Assembly: GCF_009797935.1 (NCBI RefSeq)
Contig: NZ_VOLC01000001.1
Location: 372,001-436,000 of the forward strand
Direction: 5' to 3'
Origin: Lunatibacter salilacus
Lineage (GTDB): Bacteria > Bacteroidota > Bacteroidia > Cytophagales > Cyclobacteriaceae
Length of the DNA stretch: 64,000 bases
Made by a program: the position numbers and the translations under genes. Below, piece after piece: positions 18,894 to 27,800 of the stretch (within the stretch, counting starts at the first letter, position 1; the number at the start of each line of letters is the position of its first letter). Below the pieces are notes generated by a model that worked only from the letters and a program-made list of their open reading frames with translations, was not told the origin of the DNA and made no database searches.

Positions 18894-19655
18894 ATGAAGA
18901 CAATAATAATAGAAGATGAAAAGCTAGCCGCTGACCGACTGAATCGGTTGATAATGAAAGTATCTCCAGACGTTACGGTCGTGGCTATCCTTAGAAGTGT
19001 AGAAGAGGCAGTCAATTATTTACAAAGCCACACTCCTGACTTGATTCTTTTGGATATCCATTTATCAGACGGGAGCAGTTTTGAGATTTTTGATCAGATA
19101 CATGTCACCTCACCCATTATTTTTACTACAGCTTATCACGAGTATGCATTGAAAGCATTTAAGGTAAACAGTATTGATTACCTCCTTAAGCCAATCGACG
19201 AAGTAGCGCTCTCAGCCGCCTTGGACAAGCTTAGGCAATTAAAGACTGAGTCAAACGCTAGTCCGATGGGGGAAATTGAGGCACTTATTTCGATGATGAA
19301 AAAGCAGGAAATTTCGTATAGACAGCGGTTTTTAGTAGCTTTTGGAAATAAGATTAAAACCATAAAAACCGCAGAAGTGGCGTATATTTTTGCTGCTGAC
19401 AGAGCGGTTTTTTTGGTTGACAGGGAAGGCTGTAGATATGTGCTGGACGAGACCTTGGATCATCTTCAAGAAGCGGTAGACCCAAATGGGTTTTTCAGAG
19501 TAAATCGGGCTTTTTTGGTTGGAATTGACGCCATCGAACAAATGCACAGTTATTCCCGAAGCAGGATCAAAATAGAGCTGAATCCCCCCTGTCCCAAAGA
19601 ATGCATTGTAAGCACAGAAAGGACTCCGGACTTCAAAGGCTGGCTTTCCAGATGA
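18894..19655 (+). CDS. LytTR-family response regulator
   Basis: A 253-aa response regulator. The receiver domain spans about 1-118, with acidic residues Glu7/Asp8, phospho-acceptor Asp54 (LLDIHLSDG), and the conserved Lys in YLLKPID near 99. The C-terminal LytTR DNA-binding domain (about 145-250) has the family pattern of F-R-VNRAFLV and a final IVSTERTPDFKGWL. It begins 7 bp after the histidine kinase gene and should be its partner. Such regulators bind direct-repeat sites and often control nearby genes, but I found no clear site. Its stop is 7 bp from the convergent cytochrome gene. Confidence 0.95.
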   Translation: MKTIIIEDEKLAADRLNRLIMKVSPDVTVVAILRSVEEAVNYLQSHTPDLILLDIHLSDGSSFEIFDQIHVTSPIIFTTAYHEYALKAFKVNSIDYLLKPIDEVALSAALDKLRQLKTESNASPMGEIEALISMMKKQEISYRQRFLVAFGNKIKTIKTAEVAYIFAADRAVFLVDREGCRYVLDETLDHLQEAVDPNGFFRVNRAFLVGIDAIEQMHSYSRSRIKIELNPPCPKECIVSTERTPDFKGWLSR

Positions 19656-19662
19656 TCAATCT

Positions 19663-22512
19663 TTAAGCATTTCCCTGTTGTAACAAGAAGGCAGTAATAT
19701 GGGCAATGTCTTGGGAACTAAGCTGTAAAATATCCGGAGAAGGCATCAAACTGGGCTTCAGCTGCCGCCTTGCAGCAATGGCCGAGGAAGGCAAGGTATA
19801 GCGCTTACCGCTACTATCCATTACCGTCACTACAGATCCGGCGGACAATAAAATCCCATATAGCATGGCACCGTTTTTCAACTGAATGAGATGGGCCTCT
19901 GACCCGAAAGCTACCGCCTCATCGGGATGGATGATTGCACTTAGAAGCGTCTTACGATCAAGTTTGAGATGGATATTACTCAGGTCTGGACCAATTTCAT
20001 TCCCCAAGGAGCCGATTGTATGGCATACGCTGCAGTGCTGAATAGCCAGGGTTTTGCCTGCTGATGCATCAGCCCTCAAAGCAGTGATTTTCTCCAGCTC
20101 ATAAGTTGACGCTGATGGGGTTGGGAAAAATTGGCGGATTAAAGCCTGATGGGCTGGAAACATTTCCTGATCAAACAATGGCTGTAATTGTTCCTTAAGG
20201 GAGTCATCCAGCTTTCCGGTGTGGGCCAACCACACAAGGTGCAGCCTTCCTTGAGAACTTTCAGCTAAAACGGAGGCGGATTCAAGTCGGGATTCGATAG
20301 ATGCCAAAGTATCTGCAACTTGATGACTTAGGGCTAAAGCAGCATCTTGTGATGCCGGGAGTATAGAAGCCGGAGCCTCCCAATCCATCAAATACGCTTG
20401 CCAATTATTGGTTTTGCGATATTGCAGCCACCAAAGTGCCTCCTCTTTCTGCCTAGGTTCCCCTATAGCTGCCAATTGCCTCATCACTTCTGCCGCCTGG
20501 GGATGATCCATAAAAGCTAAAGTTGTCAATGCTTTGTCTTTCTGCTGCTTTCCTACCTTTGGGGAATGAATTCGTTCATTTATGGCATCCAATGCTAAAG
20601 CAGGATGGAGTTCAAATATTAAATTGCCCAAAGCATCTGGCCACTGTTCCGGATCTGGGTGGCCATAATGGGTCAATAAATGCGAGTAAATTTCACTTTC
20701 CTTTCCCTGTAGCCCTATACCCAGCGCATTTAAGTACCAAGGATCTTTGCCGTCATACCCCTCTAACAGTTTCTGAAATAGAGGCAACGATTCCGTAAGA
20801 GGAAGGTCCTTGAGAGCTAATGCCACTTCCCTTCTCACTGCCGGGTGCTCTGAAACGGAGCCTATTTTTGCCAATTCCCGGATCGGCATACGGTCATTCT
20901 GGTGCAAGGCCCTAAAAGTTGCCACAGCAATCTCCGGATCCGGATCTTTCAGTAAAGGAAGTATATATTTTCTCCCATCTTCTCCCAAAGCTGCTAATAA
21001 AAAGACAGCCCTAGCCCGATGGAAAGGATTTGAATCCTTGAGTATAGGAAGTATTTCTGGAATAACAGGTACACCCTTTACCAAAAGGGCCTGATATCCC
21101 TGAGCACGGACGTGAATGGCAGGGCTTAGCAGGGCCTGTACCTGACCTGCTGTTGTTTCCAACGAGATGGTCGGCGCATAGAGCTTTTTCTTTTTCGGTG
21201 CAATGCGATAAATTTTACCATAGCCTTCCTTATCCATCATTTGATGCCCTCCTACTATGGGATCGTACCAGTCCGCAACATAAATTGCCCCATCGGTACC
21301 TATGGCAACGTCACTGGGGCGAAACCATTTGGTATCATCATCCTCCACCTCGTGCCAGATATAGTTGATATTATCGGTATCTACGGATGAGATAAAATTT
21401 TGCCTATCGGCTAAGGGGTATCCCGCACCGTAAAGTGTTGGGTAGTACCCAAAAATGATATTTCTTCCCGCATCGGCGGCTAGCAACAATCCCCGGTATT
21501 TTTCTCCCAATGCGTCACTTTCCATTCGGACGATACCTGTAGGAGACCCAGCCCCGTAGATATCTCCGGCTGGAAGGACTCCGGGATCATATTGGTGCCA
21601 ATGTGCCTCCGGCACAGTCTGACCCGGTCTTCTATCTGCCTGCCATGTCCGCTCACCAGTTGCACTGAAGAACCCGGCATTACTGCCTTCCATGATCCAG
21701 GTGGTCCGGCAAGATGCGGTTTGGTCATCGTTGTCGCTCTGCCACATATTTCCAAACGAGTCCACCGCCACTTCAAATGCATTCCGGTAATTATGGGAGA
21801 GCACTTCCATACCCGTTCCATCCGGATTGACCCGAATAATCAAACCTCCTGTGTACACCTGTCCGTCGTCACTTAGCTGATTGGGGATATTTTCGGTAGA
21901 GTAAGGCGTGTATTCATTGTAAACGCTCCCTGCCCTTAAGGTAAAGCCGGATTTGTCAGTCACTTCGTGTGGCCCGGCATTACCGGCAATAAAGTACCAT
22001 TTTCCATCGGGTCCCAACACTCCTGCGTGCAATCCATGATCATGATCCCTTCCACCAAAACCGGTCAAAAACACTTCCTTTTTGTCCGGAATATCGTCAC
22101 CGTCCTCATCGGTGTAAATGATGATGGAGGGAGAACAGGAAACGATCACCTGATTGCCTACCACTGCAATACCCAAGGGAGACCTGAGGTCTTCATCCTG
22201 CACGAAAACCTTGGAGACATCCGCCTTACCGTCACCATTACTGTCCTCCAAAATAACAATCCGATCGCCGGATTCATGGACCATATGCCCATCTGCATTT
22301 CTGAAATCCCGATAATTTACCGCTTCGGTTACCCATATTCTACCCCTTATATCTACGTCTATGTTGGTCGGGTTATAAAATTGGGGAGAGGATGCCCATA
22401 GAGTCACTTCCAAATCATCCGGTACAAATAGTAGAGGCTTTTCGTCTGATGGGGTAACGCAGGACGCAAGCGATAGGAGGATGGACGCAGCAAAAACAGC
22501 GATCTTATTCAT
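19663..22512 (-). CDS. PVC-type heme-binding protein (membrane-bound dehydrogenase/HEAT/cytochrome c)
   Basis: A 949-aa lipoprotein (signal with LASC, Cys18). Order: a beta-propeller resembling PQQ or soluble glucose dehydrogenases (about 25-430, with repeated DGDG/DEDGD metal-type loops), a HEAT-like helical repeat region (about 450-800), and a C-terminal c-type cytochrome domain with CSVCH at about 828-832 and a distal Met. This is the architecture of the PVC-type cytochrome family found in Planctomycetes and Bacteroidota, thought to oxidise sugars or related alcohols in the periplasm. The isomerase-like gene ends 15 bp upstream, so the two form an operon. The substrate is unknown. Confidence 0.88.
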   Translation of the reverse strand: MNKIAVFAASILLSLASCVTPSDEKPLLFVPDDLEVTLWASSPQFYNPTNIDVDIRGRIWVTEAVNYRDFRNADGHMVHESGDRIVILEDSNGDGKADVSKVFVQDEDLRSPLGIAVVGNQVIVSCSPSIIIYTDEDGDDIPDKKEVFLTGFGGRDHDHGLHAGVLGPDGKWYFIAGNAGPHEVTDKSGFTLRAGSVYNEYTPYSTENIPNQLSDDGQVYTGGLIIRVNPDGTGMEVLSHNYRNAFEVAVDSFGNMWQSDNDDQTASCRTTWIMEGSNAGFFSATGERTWQADRRPGQTVPEAHWHQYDPGVLPAGDIYGAGSPTGIVRMESDALGEKYRGLLLAADAGRNIIFGYYPTLYGAGYPLADRQNFISSVDTDNINYIWHEVEDDDTKWFRPSDVAIGTDGAIYVADWYDPIVGGHQMMDKEGYGKIYRIAPKKKKLYAPTISLETTAGQVQALLSPAIHVRAQGYQALLVKGVPVIPEILPILKDSNPFHRARAVFLLAALGEDGRKYILPLLKDPDPEIAVATFRALHQNDRMPIRELAKIGSVSEHPAVRREVALALKDLPLTESLPLFQKLLEGYDGKDPWYLNALGIGLQGKESEIYSHLLTHYGHPDPEQWPDALGNLIFELHPALALDAINERIHSPKVGKQQKDKALTTLAFMDHPQAAEVMRQLAAIGEPRQKEEALWWLQYRKTNNWQAYLMDWEAPASILPASQDAALALSHQVADTLASIESRLESASVLAESSQGRLHLVWLAHTGKLDDSLKEQLQPLFDQEMFPAHQALIRQFFPTPSASTYELEKITALRADASAGKTLAIQHCSVCHTIGSLGNEIGPDLSNIHLKLDRKTLLSAIIHPDEAVAFGSEAHLIQLKNGAMLYGILLSAGSVVTVMDSSGKRYTLPSSAIAARRQLKPSLMPSPDILQLSSQDIAHITAFLLQQGNA

Positions 22513-22526
22513 TAGGGGTGGTTATT

Positions 22527-23405
22527 TTAGGTATTCATAAGTTGGTGCAGGTAGGCCCTGTTACTGACATAGGAAGGGAACATATCGGCTCCTTTGGGAA
22601 CTGCACCTTCGATAATAATCCAGTCGGTGTATCCGATTTCTTGTAAAGTGTCCTTTACCCTTGGAAAATCAACTTTGCCTTGCCCTAGCAGGTAACCATT
22701 TTCCTTAGCATGAATTTCACAGATATGTTGGGTGCCCAGTAGCCGCATTTCCCGATAGATATCATATCCCATCTCTGTAGCATTGGCCACATCATAATAC
22801 ACCCGAACGTTAGGCGACCCAACGGCCTCAATGATTTCCAAGTGCTCCTCAGCACTCAGCCAAGATTCTATGGCCAGGTAAATGTTTTGTTTTTCCGCCT
22901 TTGGAGCGACTTCTTTTAATTTGCGAATTACCTCCCTTTTTCCTTCAGGATCATCCCTTAAATCCCCCTTTCCAAAAAATGCCAACAAAATAACCTGACA
23001 TCCCAAAACTTCGGCAACGTCTATGCAGTCATGTACCCACTCCTGGGTGATTGCTTCGGATTTGTACGGTACGCTATTTAATTCGCCAATAGCCATACTG
23101 GCAATTTGAACACCTGTGTCTCGGGATGCTTTTAAAAATGCCTCTTGAATTGCAGGTTGACGGAGGTGCATGTTGTTGCTAACCTGTCCCAAACTGATTT
23201 GCAGTCCGTCCAACCCTATTTCTTTGGCCAGTGCAAAGGAGGTGACATCGCTGGTCTTGCCGATGGACCAATCGCAGGCTCCAAACAAGTAATGTGGATT
23301 GATTGGTCTTGCCACTGCATTAATCCAAGGGGTGGTAGAGACCAAGCTAAGGATCATACTGCGTTTGAGAAAGGATCTTCTTGAAGGGTTTACGTTAAGT
23401 GACAT
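22527..23405 (-). CDS. Tat-exported sugar phosphate isomerase/epimerase-like TIM barrel
   Basis: A 292-aa protein of the xylose isomerase-like TIM-barrel superfamily. Residues 1-33 form a twin-arginine signal (SRRSFLKR then a hydrophobic stretch), so it should be exported folded. Metal-ligand candidates of the fold are visible: Glu in AIESW (about 178), Asp in YYDVANA (about 205), His in CEIHAKE (about 231) and Glu in IIEGAVP near 269. It precedes the PVC-type cytochrome gene by 15 bp, and this pairing suggests periplasmic conversion of a sugar or polyol followed by oxidation (inference). Confidence 0.87.
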   Translation of the reverse strand: MSLNVNPSRRSFLKRSMILSLVSTTPWINAVARPINPHYLFGACDWSIGKTSDVTSFALAKEIGLDGLQISLGQVSNNMHLRQPAIQEAFLKASRDTGVQIASMAIGELNSVPYKSEAITQEWVHDCIDVAEVLGCQVILLAFFGKGDLRDDPEGKREVIRKLKEVAPKAEKQNIYLAIESWLSAEEHLEIIEAVGSPNVRVYYDVANATEMGYDIYREMRLLGTQHICEIHAKENGYLLGQGKVDFPRVKDTLQEIGYTDWIIIEGAVPKGADMFPSYVSNRAYLHQLMNT

Positions 23406-23553
23406 CTTACTATCAAATTTCCCTTAATATAGAAAAATCCCGTGAAAGATAACACCCGGATCATACGAAACTACCCAAAATTCTCCTTTAACGGCTTTTT
23501 CAGCATAAGATTTAATGAACACCTAAAATCCGCAGTATTTTAGGTAACATATC

Positions 23554-23624
23554 AAGAAAAACCTTCTAGGTTTCACCGGTTTAATTCGAACAACGAGCTG
23601 ATAATCGCCAAAACCTGGAAGGTT
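23554..23624. repeat. Dispersed palindromic repeat, copy 2
   Basis: The second copy of the element at 985-1058, in the same orientation. Shared blocks include AAGAAAAACCTTC, AGGTTTC, GAACAAC, AGCTGAT and ACCTGGAAGGTT. The outer arms again pair (AACCTTCTAGGTTT with AAACCTGGAAGGTT, one mismatch), while the inner palindrome of copy 1 is broken here. It lies in the 294-bp gap between pheS and the isomerase gene; nothing else is seen in that gap. Confidence 0.7.
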
Positions 23625-23699
23625 GGCGGACTAATGGAATGTAAAAACAAGACGAATCAGTTGCTACCGTTTTGGTGTTATCGCACGGTTAAATTTTTT

Positions 23700-24728
23700 C
23701 TATAGCAAGGGCCGGAACTGCTGCAAAAAGCGGATATCGTTTTCCGTAAATAGCCTTAAATCATTGATCTGATATTTGAGCATGGCAATTCGCTCTATAC
23801 CCATCCCAAAAGCAAATCCAGTATACTTTTCAGAATCTATGCCGCAGTTTTCCAACACATTGGGATCAACCATCCCTGATCCACCGATTTCAACCCATCC
23901 AGAACCCTTGCAAATATTACAACCTTTCCCTCCGCAGATTAGGCAGGAAATGTCAATTTCCGCACTGGGCTCGGTAAATGGAAAAAAAGAGGGGCGAAAC
24001 CTTATTTTGGTTTCCTTGCCGAACATTTCTTTGGCAAAGTGATATAAGGTTTGTTTAAGATCCGCAAAGCTTACATTTTCATCCACGTAGAGACCTTCAA
24101 CCTGATGGAAGATGCAATGTGCCCGGGCAGATATGGCCTCGTTACGAAATACCCTTCCGGGGGAAAGCGTCCTAATGGGGGGCTTTTCGTTTTCCATGAC
24201 CCTTACCTGCACCGAAGAGGTGTGAGTACGAAGGGCCACATCTGGATTTTTTTCTATAAAGAATGTATCCTGCATTTCCCTTGCCGGGTGATTTTCTGGA
24301 AAATTTAATGCCGTAAAGTTGTGCCAGTCATCTTCAATTTCCGGACCTTCGGAAAGATTGAAACCAATCCTTTCAAATATCTCTATGATCCGCTGCCGCG
24401 TGGCTGTCAAAGGATGTATTCCCCCAACGGGTAAATTACTTGGTGGAAGGGTCAAGTCCAAGCCTTCGGTGTTACCTTTTTTTGTACCCTGATTCAAAGC
24501 TTGTATTAGCTCCTGAAATTTGTCCTCAGCTGCTTGTTTTACACCATTTATATGCTGCCCAAAATCCTTTTTCTGCTCATTGGGTATGTCCCGCATCATG
24601 GCAAACAACTCTCCTACCACACTTTTCTTACTGATAAAGCGCATCCGGTAAGCTTCTAATTCGTCCGGGGAAGTGACAGTGGCAGAGGATATTTCAGCTA
24701 ATATTTGCTTAATCTTATCAGTAGGCAT
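23700..24728 (-). CDS. pheS: Phenylalanine--tRNA ligase alpha subunit
   Basis: A 342-aa catalytic subunit of phenylalanyl-tRNA synthetase. The N-terminal coiled-coil (1-90) is followed by the class II catalytic core. Motif 2 is visible (GRVFRNEAISARAHCIFHQ, about 190-210), as is motif 3 (GFAFGMGIERIAML, about 310). A zinc-like four-Cys cluster (CLICGGKGCNICKG) sits at about 268-282, as in several bacterial PheS. PheT is not in the window, so pheS and pheT are separated, as is common in this phylum. A TAGATTTG -7 element lies at 24755-24762, next to a 13-A tract. Confidence 0.97.
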   Translation of the reverse strand: MPTDKIKQILAEISSATVTSPDELEAYRMRFISKKSVVGELFAMMRDIPNEQKKDFGQHINGVKQAAEDKFQELIQALNQGTKKGNTEGLDLTLPPSNLPVGGIHPLTATRQRIIEIFERIGFNLSEGPEIEDDWHNFTALNFPENHPAREMQDTFFIEKNPDVALRTHTSSVQVRVMENEKPPIRTLSPGRVFRNEAISARAHCIFHQVEGLYVDENVSFADLKQTLYHFAKEMFGKETKIRFRPSFFPFTEPSAEIDISCLICGGKGCNICKGSGWVEIGGSGMVDPNVLENCGIDSEKYTGFAFGMGIERIAMLKYQINDLRLFTENDIRFLQQFRPLL

Positions 24729-24831
24729 AGAGCAACGGCATATTATATAAGGTGCAAATCTAAAAAAAAAAAATTGGGGACAGCTATTTTAATGGTCACA
24801 TGTGTGCGAATTTACAGGATAAAGTCTGTTT

Positions 24832-27800
24832 TTAAGGCTCTTGCGATTCTTCCTCCTCCTTCCGCGGTATTTTGGGTTGGGAAATCCCAGAACTGCCCAT
24901 CAATCCCGAGAAAGTTGCTTTCCAGAGATAATTAAACACAAATTTGGTTTTATCCCTTGGCTCATAAATCGTTGAAGTAATCAGTCTATTAAAGAGCTTC
25001 CGTGGGTTATTGCTCCTTAAGGCCAATGCATTGACCACAAAGGTGAGGATTTTTTTCCTGCCTGTTCCATGCTCCAAGGTTCTTTCGTCCAAAAGTCGCA
25101 CCTTCAAGTCATTGTAACGTAAGGACATAGAACCGATAGCATGATTATCATCAGCCGTAAAATTCCATTCGCCTCCACGTATAATCCCGCTTTCTACAGT
25201 CACAAAGGCATTGCTTTCTAAAATCGAATTAATGAGTGAGAGTTCAAATTCACCGATTGAAGCTTCCACATGTATAGGATATGGAGCTTTAAACCCAAAG
25301 ACGGAATTTACATTGAGTTGGGCCTGTCCATTGAGAAGTAGGGACCCATTCAAGTGCATCTTGTTATTTTCCATATCCCCGTTTGCCAAGATAAACGGAT
25401 CAAGAGTTGCGTTGAGATTGGCAAATTCGATCAGTCCCGGTATCATCCCTTTTTCGGGAAATTCTTCATATTGGATATTCCCATTAAACACCTCAATGTG
25501 ACCTATATTGACCTCCGAGGATATTTCAATCAGTAATTCTTGGGGCATCTTTTTCAGAACCTCCTCCTTTGGCGGCATACGTTTGTCTTTAAAAATTACC
25601 GCCTTCGGGTTGAAAACCTGCATGGAGTTGGCTATGATTTTTTTATGGTTGATAAATTCGTCCAAATTAAACTCGTCGAGCAGGATTTTTTCCACCTGTA
25701 GCTCGGCAACGTCCACACTCAAACCTACCTTTCTGCTGTATTCGAACTTACCATAACGAGGCATATAGGAAAAATCTTGGAGCTCAAGCTGTTTCTCGGA
25801 AAGGAGAATTTTACCGATATAAATCAGGTTCAGGCTGTCAGGCAATTTGATTTCATAGTCGGTCAGCTCAAATTGATAGTCATTGTTAAGTAGAAATTTG
25901 CTGTCAATGGTTTGTTGTTCGGTCAAGTTGAAATTGAGGTCTTTCAACAAAATGCTGATGTTGCCAAAGGAATTCAGGGACTCGTTCGAATTTTTTTCAC
26001 GGATGCTAAGTTTACCCCCCAAAATTTCAAAGGAGTCAATATTGAGGACCTCAATGATTTTTTGTCTTAATTTTTCTTCCGCCTCTTCGGGTTTTACTAT
26101 GGAAGTAACTTCATTTCGGTCTAGATATAAGGTGACATCGGGATTCGTAAATATGATGCTTGTAATATCTAGATCTCCGGTTCGCTGGAAACTCTTTAAC
26201 GATTGGGTTCGGATGGTGACTTTAGGTATGCTTGCGGCAATAATGGGAATACCTATGTTCCCGATAAGGCTTTGCGGGATGATGTTGAGGTTTTCGAGGG
26301 TAATTTCATCGCCCTGGGTATTCAGTTCAATTTTAGAAAAGTTTACGGTATGGATGCTGTCTCTTAAAGCGAGGGTAAAATTATCCACGTCCATGGCCAT
26401 GTTATTAAAAAACGCGGCGATATCTCCCTGAGCTAGTTTTGCAGAGTCGAGCATAAATCCAAAAAGAGTCAGATTTAAGCCCGTTTTGATGAGTTCGATA
26501 TTCTTACCCTCCTCATCATAAGAAATATTCAATTTGGCGTTTTCTGCATTTATCTCATCTACTTTTACAATATCTATAGTCTTGGGGAGGTTTCGCGTAC
26601 TTCGTCTTACTGTTCTTTCCCCCTCATTGTCCTCGTCAACTTCCCTATTTATAATTAGATTAACATCCGCTTCTGATAAGCTGAGTTTATCAAGTGCAAG
26701 CGTGTTTTCAAAAAGAAACGCCTCCAGGTCCACACCCGTTATACTCATGTTGGGAATGGTTGCGCTAATGGAAACTTTAGAATCAATATCCCGTTGGGGA
26801 CGAAGGCGTACATTGAATGTGCTGATTTCTTCTTTGGCTGAGTTGAACGCTATACGATCCGCAACTACGGTATACTTTCCATCAGCGATGTTAAAAACAT
26901 AATTGTTTAAATTCACGTCCACTTCCTCAGAAAAAAGCGTCCGGGAATCTAAGAGGTCAACGTTTTCATCCAGGTAGAAATTTTTTATGCTTATGGAAAT
27001 ATCGTTTTCGGCAAAGGATCGGAAATTTTCGTTGGCGAAGTTGTCATAGATAAAAGAGCCATCCTCCAGTGTTAATGAATCCACTTTGACGGTATTGAAA
27101 TATGCAGTAAGTAAATTCAAAATATCTGCGCGCTCCATTTTGACGGATTCAGTGTCTTCTTCTTCGTCAGATTTTTGAATGTATTTTATCCACTGTATGA
27201 CTGGGGAGGGAATATCTATGTGTTTAACCAAAAGTTCTTCGTCAAAGTACGCTTTATTGATGTCTACGCCTTTTGCGGTAAACCGGGGGATTTCGATATC
27301 CAACATAGTTGTTCGCCCATACCGGGACAATAATCCAATTACATCGTTAGTTGCGGAGGGCTTTAAATGAAATCCTTCAATATCAATTAAGTCCAGCTGG
27401 GTATCAATCAGGATCCTGTCAGATGAAAATAGATGTAGGTTGTCGGAGAGTTTCAGTGCGTAGTCCTCAATCTCCAGCCTCAAATCATCGGCAAAAAAGA
27501 TTTTATCGGTTTGTTCTGTGATAATGGTTTCGTCTAACTGGAAATTTTCCAAAACGAGGTTGATCTTTCCAAAGGAAAGACTATCCTGGCGGACACGAAT
27601 ATGGTTGTCGAGAATCAGGCTTCCCTCTGTTATTTCAAGGCGCTTGACATAAACGCCCGTTAGGAAATCCTTAGTAAGGTCACGAAGGGGGTTGCCACTG
27701 CTTTTTGCCCCACTGCCCTGGAGGTCTTTCAGAATAACATCTGGCGAGGTAATGGTCATTTCCTCGATATCAACTATGTTTTCATTGTAAATCTTCCTCA

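Noticed and set aside
24761-24773. Poly-A tract upstream of pheS as a phase-variable site
   Set aside because: Homopolymer A runs are common in this AT-rich intergenic DNA, and no coding frame would switch.
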